Shown piece after piece: positions 1-9,400 of a DNA stretch of 62,961 nucleotides; position 1 is the stretch's first letter; each line of letters begins with the position of its first letter. Origin of the DNA: Phoronis australis (lineage: Eukaryota; Phoronida; Phoronidae); contig NMRA01000367.1 of the NCBI GenBank assembly GCA_002633005.1, forward strand, positions 44,392 to 107,352, in the 5' to 3' direction. The translations under genes and the position numbers were made by a program. The notes below the pieces were generated by a model. The model had not been told where the DNA came from, made no database searches, and saw only the letters and a program-made list of their open reading frames with translations.

Positions 1-768
1 CATTTTTTCTGTGCCAGTTAATTTAGGTACACAGCAACTGAAAAAATGGATAAATCACGTCATTTTAAATCTCCATATCGCTCCGTTATGGCCACTTCGA
101 CTTGAATGGATTTTGGCTCTTTCAAACACTCCACCATGCTCTATTTTTTGAAGTTCGTTAACGAAAACGCGTACCAGGATATAAGGTTCGTGCCCTCCCC
201 TCGAGTTTTAGTTGGCAATTTTGACATGAAGATGATGGTGATATTTATGCGTTCCTTGACGAGAATTCCAGCAAGTCAAGTTTTGCCTAATTCAGCATTT
301 CATTCATTTTTATACCGTGTGTGGTCGCTGGCAAAATAAGATACCATCAAGATTTTAGTCTAGATGTTTCCTAACTCGGTTTTTGGCCATAACACTAGTT
401 ATAGGAATCTGATTATGAGCGCGCAAGAGAAGACGGAACATATTTGCGACGTTTCGTTACTCAAGTTAATGAGCCCAAACGTCAGAAATATTTGTTTTCT
501 CTTTCTCGCTTATAATGATTTTCAAGGGTTTCCGTTATTCAATTTCGGCAAGGTCGTCGCTTTCTCGCAAAACTACTGATTGGATGATCAATTACGCACT
601 TATTTGCTCTCCGTTTTAATGTTGATCATCGTCAATACACCTCCAAAAATTGCACATCGTCTTTGCGCAAACTACATTGAGATTTAAGTCTCCCGAAAAA
701 AGTTGACGATCGGATAGTGTTTAAAAGTCTACTTCTAAATTTCTCCAGTTAGTGCACAAATGAAGTAA
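1..768. other. No recognisable gene
   Basis: Two short open frames occur on the plus strand (106-339 and 364-579), but neither has a recognisable domain, splice context or repeat homology elsewhere in the window. I see nothing that can be supported here. Confidence 0.4.
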
Positions 769-921
769 AAGAAAGTAGTTCTGCTTGTCGCGTCAGCTGT
801 TGGTATCATTATCTCGATTTATGACCCACAACGCGTGACTGGACAAAGCCTTTTCAAATTAGCCGGTGGAGCGTGAGACCCCTGAGGTCCCAATCGAGTC
901 CTCACGACAACTTCGCGTTAT
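769..921 (+). repeat. Candidate 5' LTR fragment of a Ty3/gypsy element
   Basis: This stretch is a diverged direct repeat of 15841-16003. Both contain the same landmarks in order: AGTAGTTCT, GGTATCATTAT, a TTTTCAA run, GTGGAGCGTGAGACCC, and CTCACGACAA followed by CGTTATGG. The right-hand copy directly follows gypsy integrase sequence, which is where a 3' LTR belongs, so this copy is probably the remnant 5' LTR. The pairing is inferred from order and direct orientation. The outer LTR ends and target duplications are not resolved. Confidence 0.5.
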
Positions 922-930
922 GGGAGCCAA

Positions 931-1115
931 TTGAGGCCAGTGCAGGCCAGTGCAGGCCATTGGAGGCCCGTGGAGGCCATTGGAGGCCCGTGGAAGCTAG
1001 TGGAGGCCAGTGAAGTCCAGTGGAGGCCATCGGAGGACTTTGGAGGCCAGTGGAGGCCAGCAGAGGCCAGTTCATGTCAGTGGAAGCCCCTGGTGGCCAG
1101 CGGAGGCTATTGGAN
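931..1115. repeat. Minisatellite, about 10-bp period
   Basis: About 18 degenerate units of GTGGAGGCCA (variants GTGCAGGCCA, GTGGAAGCTA and similar). The array ends at an N (1115), so its true length is unknown. Open frames across it on both strands are only a product of the periodicity. Confidence 0.85.
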
Positions 1116-1866
1116 GTGTTGTGGTCGTCATTGTAGTTGGCGTTGACGACATGGTGGACACTGGCACAACAACTGATGAGGATTTCACTTGACCTCGAGA
1201 TGACAGATAAGTCTTCCTCTTGCCCTGTGACGTTGAAGGACCAAATTCCTGAAAAGCCTAGATGTACAAAAATAACAGAGTTGATATATCTGTGAATTGG
1301 TGAACAAAATACAGTATTCATTTACATATTTTCAAAATTGCACTAGAATTTTCGCACCGTGTTTTACAAAAAACTGTACAAAAAGGTAATGACCAAGGAA
1401 GGACCCCACTGCAAATTTCTATATCATCCCCTGCGGTAAATGTAGCTTGAGAAAAGACTCCTCAAATGTCTTGTGAAAACATAAATGATAAAATCATGCA
1501 ATAAATCAATACCCATTTACCCATTAGTACATAGAAAAAATCTTCATCAGTGTTCACTCATCATGCTTGGGCGTATCTGATGTTTCGTGAAAATAAAATG
1601 GCCCGTACCCAACAGACATTTCAATGACAGTGTTTCCATTCCTATCCTCACTGTGCCTTGAGCTCAGACAAGAAACAAAACGTCTCTCAGAGAAAGGAAG
1701 TAAACTTGAAGTCTAGGTAAACATATGAAGATTGAATTACACATGTATGGGTGGTTTTAGTTATACAAGTGACAATTTAGATTGACATGTCTGCGTAACA
1801 TGTTAGTAAAAATGATAGTAAAAATGATAAACTTCGACTTCCGCTGAGTGAAATGGCAACCGTAAT
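1116..1866. other. No recognisable gene
   Basis: AT-rich sequence between the minisatellite and the THAP exon. It should correspond to the inner part of the decayed gypsy element or the 3' part of the THAP element, but no coding similarity is visible. Confidence 0.35.
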
Positions 1867-2277
1867 TCAAAACAAAAAAACTGACTTCGTTTTACGTTCC
1901 TCAGACACGGCCTGTTGTCTTTTGAGCTTGTCAGCAACTGATCCACGTTTCTTTGCCTCCTTCCTGCCGAACGCAAACACACTAGGCACAACATCTGACT
2001 TCAGCCTCGGTTGCTTTTTCTGCCCTGGCATGAGCTGTTTGGCGAGCCGGGATTCGCCAGTGAAATCACTGTCCAGGAAATGCCGGGCACAGACACGGAG
2101 ATGTTTCACGCCCTCGTACTTGGTATGAACGCCGTAGTTTTCATTTTTCACTGCTGCGAGGAACTTCCTTAGCATTTCGGGCTTTCGAGGAAATTGAAAA
2201 AACGATGTACCCGCTTTCCTCGCCGCTTCATTGCTCGAACAGGCGGGAACGACACACCACACCGTGGCGGATATCAC
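1867..2277 (-). CDS. THAP zinc-finger exon, probably from a Kolobok-like transposon
   Basis: The open frame encodes 136 residues beginning with a THAP (C2CH) DNA-binding domain. The first zinc pair is in CVVPAC near residue 8, the second pair is CARHF about 50 residues later, and a tryptophan near the start and a VPSVF motif after the domain fit the family. A Lys/Arg-rich tail follows and the rest of a transposase is missing. The upstream DNA (2278-2429) is shared with a second THAP relic at 28656-28976, and in both cases similarity stops at a TTTAA. THAP transposases occur in P and Kolobok elements, and the TTAA edge favours Kolobok. It lies within the decayed gypsy region, so it is probably a nested insertion rather than a host gene. 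Confidence 0.65.
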   Translation of the reverse strand: MISATVWCVVPACSSNEAARKAGTSFFQFPRKPEMLRKFLAAVKNENYGVHTKYEGVKHLRVCARHFLDSDFTGESRLAKQLMPGQKKQPRLKSDVVPSVFAFGRKEAKKRGSVADKLKRQQAVSEERKTKSVFLF

Positions 2278-2342
2278 TCTGCATATGAACTACTGACGTC
2301 GCTGCGGACTTTCTCACCTTCCTCACACCTCTCGGCAAGGTA

Positions 2343-3532
2343 AGATCGACTGTGTACGAGCCGATGTGGCCCCAGACCGATTAAGACGGTAAAAAAGACT
2401 AATTAATTCGGATGGCATGCTCGTTTAAGGTGAACACGTAAAGTCATGAATTTGAGGCTTTTTGCGAGACGTATGGGATGAAACACACCATCAGGAGCCC
2501 CGGTATCCCCAAGGGAACGCAATGGCGGAACGCACTATTCTGTCAGTAAAAAATCTGTTAAAGAAAGCGATGACGTCGGGAGGTCGACTGTGCACAAGCC
2601 GATGTGGCCCCAGACCGATTAAGATGGTAAAAAGGACTAATTAATTCGGATGTTATGCTCGTTTAAGGTGAACACGTAAAGTCATGAATTTGCGACTTTT
2701 TGCGAGACATATGGGATGAAACTCACAATCAGGAGCCCCGGTATCCCCAACTGAACGCAATGGCGGATCGCACTATTCTGTCAGTAAAAAATCTGTTAAA
2801 GAAAGCGATGACGTCGGGAGGTCGACTGTGCACAAGCCGATGTGGCCCCAGACCGATTAAGATGGTAAAAAGGACTAATTAATTCGGATGTTATGCTCGT
2901 TTAAGGTGAACACGTAAAGTCATGAATTTGCGACTTTTTGCGAGACATATGGGATGAAACTCACAATCAGGAGCCCCGGTATCCCCAACTGAACGCAATG
3001 GCGGATCGCACTATTCTGTCAGTAAAAAATCTGTTAAAGAAAGCGATGACGTCGGGAGGTCGACTGTGCACAAGCCGATGTGGCCCCAGACCGATTAAGA
3101 TGGTAAAAAGGACTAATTAATTCGGATGTTATGCTCGTTTAAGGTGAACACGTAAAGTCATGAATTTGCGACTTTTTGCGAGACATATGGGATGAAACTC
3201 ACAATCAGGAGCCCCGGTATCCCCAACTGAACGCAATGGCGGATCGCACTATTCTGTCAGTAAAAAATCTGTTAAAGAAAGCGATGACGTCGGGAGGTCG
3301 ACTGTGCACGAGCCGATGTGGCCCTAGACCGATTAAGACGGTAAAAAAGACTAATTAATTCGGATGGCATGCTCGTTTAAGGTGAACACGTGAAGTCATG
3401 AATTTGCGACTTTTTGCGAGACGTATGGGATGAAACACACAATCAGGAGCCCCGGTATCCCCAACTGAACGAAATGGCGGAACGCACTATTCTGCCAGTA
3501 AAAAATCTGTTAAAGAAAGCGATGACGTCGGG
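2343..3532 (+). repeat. Tandem array, 5 x 238 bp, chimeric unit
   Basis: Units occupy 2343-2580, 2581-2818, 2819-3056, 3057-3294 and 3295-3532, with no change of length. The first half of each unit matches the upstream end of the THAP element (compare 28895-28976). The second half is Ty3/gypsy integrase sequence ending in GCGATGACGTCGGG. Units 2-4 are nearly identical. Units 1 and 5 share variants with each other, as expected if they are the old edges of an expanding array. After unit 5 the sequence runs on into unique integrase sequence. Confidence 0.95.
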
Positions 3533-3745
3533 CCAAGACCCCAAACTTGCGCTACTTACCTTTCAATCAACACCGCTTTCAAATTCTTTGCCGTCACCCG
3601 CCGAACTTGTACAAGCAAGTAGATTGCGTACCTAACTGCCGACTACGCGTCGCTCGCACTAACACAGTGATAATGACCATGGTGGAGTAAAAACTACACT
3701 AAAGGAACGGCAGGACGTGCAAAAATATTACTACGATCAGAAATC
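2446..3745 (+). pseudogene. Ty3/gypsy integrase fragment, interrupted
   Basis: Within and after the tandem array the sequence encodes typical gypsy integrase core pieces: CETYGMKH in one frame, then RYPQ-N-MAER and VKNLLKKAMTSG in another. From 3533 it continues as DPKLALLTFQSTPL and SPAELVQASRLRT, and near 3717 as QKYYYDQK. A one-base shift at the AGCCCC run is present in every unit, so the frame was broken before amplification. The sequence stops at N3746, where composite element copy 1 begins, and the integrase C-terminus resumes at 15550. This is a dead retrotransposon used as an insertion site. Confidence 0.85.
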
Positions 3746-3746
3746 N

Positions 3747-3871
3747 GGCAAACACCGTCCACTGACTCACAAACACGGGAACGGACTCACAAAACACGAT
3801 CCACGCACCCAAATACACGGGACACGGACTCATATTCACGAGGAAACACGGTTAACGGACCGCCAAACACG
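3747..3871 (+). repeat. Left inverted terminal repeat, copy 1
   Basis: Built from degenerate units of about 20 bp around ACACGGGA-CACGGACTCA. It is the reverse complement of 15355-15479 with three substitutions. A similar but unmatched run continues to about 3928. Confidence 0.85.
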
Positions 3872-4222
3872 ATCCACGCCGATAAAGCATGCCATAAACA
3901 CGGGACACGGACTCATCGCCTTCCTAGGTCAGCCTCAAGATGGCGTTAATCTGCTTAGCGATCAGCGCTCTCTTGAGGCTTGCGGACGAGGATGCTTCCT
4001 AAGTAAATAGCGCGAAATAGTGACAATAACTACGCAGAAAGTGAATTGATTAATCTTCAACTATTTGGCAATACCTTCACTTAAAAAGCTTGATTTTAAT
4101 AAAAAAATACAAAATGAGCTAACTTTCATATAAGACAAATATTTCAAGTCATATGATGCTATAATCCTTTTCTATGTTCTTTTTAATGCGCATTGACATT
4201 ATTGTAAACAGGCATAAACAGC

Positions 4223-5754
4223 ATGGCGAGCGTGAACAACGAAAAGATATTACCAGAAGCCTTTACTCAAGAGTTCTTTTCCATTTTAAACGAAACACGT
4301 AAGTTTTTACATCATGTTTGTTAATTCAATCGATCGCAAGTTTGGTGTCTGCGTGAAATTCATTGAAATTGCAGCATGTTCAATAACTCTTGATTTCTAT
4401 AAACAATGACAAGTGAGTCGTGAAATGCAAAAATTCCGGGAAAATATGTCAGCTGATCTCTTGTGGATCGGCGTCTGTCACGGATTTACTGGTACTGCAA
4501 GCAAGTACTCTTAACATCACATATTGCAAGTGGCTACTCTACCGTTAATATTTATGCAGCTCTTACTTTGCTGTATGTGTATGATCACTCAGAACTTTTT
4601 TTTTCAGCAGACAGTGTTATGCAAGTAGAAACCCGTGATCTAGAAAGAGGTAAGCAGTCCTGATAACTTTTTAGTGCTACTAATGTTCCCAACGACAGAA
4701 ACCTTCAACTAAACAAAAGTTGTAGGTCTCGTAATTTATTGTTGTTTAAAAAACCGGTAATTGCACTTGATTTCTCTAAAGGTTTGGTATCCCAGGCAAC
4801 ATGACATAGTAGGTTAGGGCAAAAGCAGCGGAAATACTTGCAATAAATACACTAAATTAGGAAATGAATGCTTATAAAGATCTTTATATTGTATTGTATT
4901 TTTCAGTAGACAACGTGACACAACATGACATTAGCCATTCTACTGAACAGCCCCCAGCACCCCACACAGACACAATTGCAGGTAAGACAACAGTTCACCA
5001 TGGTCAACTTCCTAAAGTTTGCCTTTGGAATTCTGTTCAATGTCTCAAGTTTTGTGCAATTCAAAAAGGGCTATACCACTCAAATAGTACCTATGATAAG
5101 GTGGTGAATTGCTAATGTTGTGCTTTACATTTCAGCCAACTTAGACTGTGAATTTTGTGAGAAGTCCTTTAGCTGTAGAAGCTCTCTGAACAGGCACAAG
5201 AGAGTGCACATCAACGCTCAAGGATACAGTTGCAATGAATGTGAAATGAAATTCCACACACAAGTCAAAGTCGACGACCACAACCGAACGGTGCATGGTG
5301 CACCCAAATTACTCTGTGGTCGTTGTCCAAAGAAATTCATGACTGTTGACGGAATACGTGAGCACCAACACCTCCACTCACCAACAAAATACTATTGTCC
5401 AACATGCGGCATGGATTTCAATACAAAAAGAAATTTATCACGCCACATCTCCGCCCACACTCCACAACTGAAGTGCAAGACTTGTGACTGCAGCTTCATG
5501 ACAAGGCAGCACTTGGAGTGCCATGTCTTGGCAATGCACACCAATACTGCCTCTTTCAAGTGTGACAAGTGCAGTTTTTCTACAAAGCATTTGCGGTCCA
5601 TTCAGCGTCATGCACTTGGCCACGCTGAAACAAGTGCTTGTGTTCAAAGTGTGGGAAAGGATTTAAACGAAAGGAGTATGTAAATAAGCATGAGCGAAGA
5701 TGTAAAGGAAAAGAGGAGACTTGGAGTGTGGAAGTGAAAGTAGCGATTGTGTAA
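4223..5754 (+). CDS. C2H2 zinc-finger protein, four exons, last finger frameshifted
   Basis: Exons by GT/AG and phase are 4223-4298, 4608-4649, 4907-4981 and 5136-5754, all joined in phase 1. The first three encode a short N-terminal region starting MASVNNEK. The last holds C2H2 fingers beginning at CEFCEKSF, CNECEMKF, CGRCPKKF, CPTCGMDF, CKTCDCSF and CDKCSFST. A seventh finger (CSKCGKGF with a final H-x3-C) follows only after a one-base shift near 5630; without it the frame stops at 5683. The protein is likely a nuclear DNA-binding protein. It converges on the YqaJ gene, and a broken paralogue has the same relation at 46820-47086, so it belongs to the element. Binding to the terminal repeats is a plausible role, not shown. 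Confidence 0.8.
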
Positions 5755-6456
5755 ATACCTGTTTTGTGTTATAAATATCCATTTTGTTAGTATCTATACT
5801 CAAGTGTACAGTAGGCTAGATTAGATCAGAGTTATGTTGATTGCTATAGTTTATAAACATATTGAAGATATTACACGTTTTTGTTATGAATACTTATATG
5901 GCTGCTGATGTGTATGGTTTTAAAACTTAAGACAATTCTACATTTTCAGTGGAGGTATCTGCCATTACACTTTGGACCATTTTCACTTTCCAATTGAAAT
6001 ATATTCTAATGTAAACCTTGCATTTACCGGGGTACCTGATAATCCAATACTCTTTTTTGACACATCTCATTCTTAAAAACATTTGGCAGTCTTTAACTAT
6101 TCACATCGTTGCTTAAATCTAATTAATTTGACCAAGCGACCACAGAGATGAGGAATTGGCGTGCAAGTTCCAGTTGAATGAAACAATTTATTATTGTTGA
6201 ACTCGTGTTGTCAATCATAGGTACATTGTATATAAATCTTGAACTAGCATGGAAATAAATCACAAACATTTCTGGTGTACATGCAACCTGTTGACCTAAT
6301 CTACTGACCTTTTGAACATAGCATAAAGATTTCGGACCAACCAGTCCAAAAAACTAACTAGAATGTCCCAAAATGTGAAGAAAGGGCCACTTCCATAACT
6401 TGCATATTCCAGAAGACCTCAAAAACAACTATTCAAGTACATCATAATGATTGTAA
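5755..6456. other. Intergenic space between convergent 3' ends
   Basis: About 700 AT-rich bases separate the stop codons of the zinc-finger gene (plus) and the YqaJ gene (minus). No gene or repeat is recognised; it presumably carries both 3' untranslated regions. Confidence 0.5.
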
Positions 6457-9400
6457 TCACTTAAGTATATTAGGCGTTGTTGAACTAGATAGTTCCATTC
6501 GTACAAGGGGGTTAAGTTCCCCTTCCTTGACCTTGTGATATGTCCGTACTCCAGTAACTCCTTTGGCTGGGTCATGAAGGCCTGAGATCCCGGTTGGTTT
6601 TTTGGGAACACGACGTCTTCTGTGACGGCTGTCAAATAAATGATCCTGCAAATGAGTAACATAATTAATCTTTCTTTATACTTTCAGCCAAACGCATCTT
6701 CCTGAAAGCATAATGTCGGACACATGAGCAACTATCATTGTCAGGATAACTCCTTACAAACTGGTTGTAATTAAAACTGTACAGTACACTGTACCAAAAA
6801 ACATTTAAGTGATGGTGGCAGAATGCAGAAGCAAGTTGCATAGATAAATTCAAATTTGTTGTGCTATGAGATGGTAATACACCACTTGTCTTGCTATACA
6901 AAACATTTTGTTGAAAAAATGTTAGTGCTTGTGCATGCTTACATTGCAGGTGGTATTTCAGTAAAAAAAGTTGTTCGTGAAACACCCTTGAAATATATTG
7001 AATGAATTATCCTTTTTTGTTTGTGTTCGGAAAAAAGGCGATTTAGTGTGGATGAAGTTGAGAATAACCCTTGGATGTGGTAGAGGGCCGACATCCTGTT
7101 CCAGGACTTTCTCGGGGTATACTGGAGCACACGACAGGTGTAGGGGAAATTCCCTAAAAAGCAAAAAAAATGATTTAAATTACCACATTCAAGCGTTTGC
7201 GAAGTTATAATTTGTGCAAGCCCTCATGGCACAATGGAACAGCTATCTCAAACTCTATTTTTGCCACTGAGATCAATTTAACAAAAAATAAGCTATACAA
7301 TGTTTCTTTCCATTTCTAAAACTAAAAATATCAATGGCAACCATATACACACTTATACACAACTTCAACAATACTAACCTTCCTGGACCTAATCGAATGA
7401 GCGCCTCCCCAATTACTTTTCCCAGATAAGTCTCTAGTGTTACACAGCTCGGGGTTCCATTGTGGGATGAATTGCAGAGTAGCTAAGCTTGAGAACAACC
7501 CCTCACAAGGCTGGGTTCCAATTGCTCGTTGATTGTAAGTTCCTCTCCTAGCAAGGCCATACAGTAAAATATCACCATCAATAGCTGCTATAAGCGACTC
7601 CCACAGCTGTTTTGGATAACCTCCAACGTAGCTTCCAACAGGGGGGAAGGAGTGAACGTCTACCAGATTAGTCAACATCTTTCGGTACCTGGAAACACGA
7701 CAAAATATAATAAATGAAAACGCCCTATCTACTTCCACATAACATGCTATGCTCGCCATGAACTAGCCAAACAAAAATACTAGTTGAAACAAAGTCCAAT
7801 TCTGCAAGACAAGGGAAAGTCAAAAAGCTTACTTAAGTTTCATTTCACAGCGACGTAAAGCAGGAATTGCAGCATCATCACACGCCATGAACCACTCTCT
7901 AACCTGAAAGGAAAAAGGAAATCGTTAGTTGACTTCATATGTACATTGAACAGCATTATATGATGGTTTAGAACAGAAATTGTGCCTGACTCGCCATCAC
8001 ATAAGTTAACATTCGGTAACTTGTTGCTTTGGTGCAGCCCAAAGGCATTTGCATAATTTGTCACCTTTAGTGTTGTGTCGTGATGACTAAGCAAGGATCG
8101 ATCATGGCATGAAGAACAATGATTTCCAAGACTGAAAAGATTGAAAAATTAAAAACTGTTTAATTTAGTTTTGCATGATGGAAAAACTGTTAAATTTCTA
8201 TGTAGATTCACCAAGAATTGACCTGTTGGTTTTTCTTCCAAAGATGACTGAAGCTACAGAAGTGTACAGGAAGTGACTTTACTGTTACTACGTATGTTAA
8301 TTGTTTTTTGTGTTAACTCTAAGAAAATTGTTTTACCAGTTGCCTCATGACGTGAAGTCTTCTTAACTTAAGTACCGAAAACACCAAAAAAGTAGTCGCA
8401 ACCTTTAAAGTAGGAAAAAAGTACTCACCCTTTCGCACAGTTCAGCACTCCCAGCATAGCCTTTGTTCTTTAATTGCTGCTGAACATCTTCACCAAATGT
8501 CAGCAAACTGAGATCAGTAGATTGCATATCCAGGTTGTCCTCCATCATCCCCACTTTAAGTCGAGTCTTTCTTTCACTAGCAACTTCCAAAAATTCACAT
8601 CGTTTACCACCAGCTAGATCACGCTTATTCAATGCAGCCCGAGTTCTTGTCAGTAAATGGGTGGTGTCAATAAGACGAACTTCTAACTGGTTTCTGTTAT
8701 TGACATACTGAGGACAATAATGCCGCTGCAGTGGATAGAATTCTTCCAGTCCTGCAATTATGATTTTCGTCAAAGGGGAGAGTCGCATTCCAGTCTGAGA
8801 CTACTTCTATGAATCTCCACTCAGCAAAACTGATGTTTAATGCAGCCTTTGGATAGCTTTTCCCCATCACCACTTTCGTAGCCATTGCCATGAGTTTCGG
8901 GGGTGTTTTTCTCTTACTTGTCAGGTAGTCCCCAGACAGTCGTAATTTTTCAGCAATGGTACTGACAAGTGTAATTTTTTTTGATTGCCAATCACAACAT
9001 GTAGCGCATTGCCTACAGTAACCAGCTCTGGCACTGTTAAACGTTGTAGAGAAGGAATATTGGTGAACAAAAAGGACATCTAATCATGTGATTTTTCTCG
9101 ATACTTCATGTGAGACTGCTTAAGTGCCAAAATTGCATGAAGAACACCTGTTGTGTCTACTCCGTCTTCCGCATCTTGTTCTTGCTGCTGTTGGGTAGTT
9201 GCTGTGTCCATGGCAGCCAGCATATATATTATCTCCTCTGCAGCATTATTATCGGTGGATATTACTTGTGGAGTCAGTCGAGGCTCATCATAGGTGGAGT
9301 TTGCGCCACAGGCAGGCAATCTGTGAATCGCAGAACTTGGCAAGCAAAAATTATCCTTGAGTTTAACAGTGAAACTTCCCCACTCTCTGGTAATGACGTA

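Noticed and set aside
902-1321. 139-codon minus-strand frame full of ASTGLHWPP-like repeats
   Set aside because: It is only the translation of the 10-bp minisatellite and contains the N; the plus-strand frames there are equally artificial.
2343-3532. Regular array that might be taken for a CRISPR or satellite gene array
   Set aside because: Units are 238 bp with no spacers, contain transposon sequence, and the genome is eukaryotic.
3717-4010. 97-codon plus-strand frame with HGTRTHIHEE-like repeats
   Set aside because: It runs from gypsy integrase across N3746 into the terminal repeat; the repeat periodicity keeps it open.
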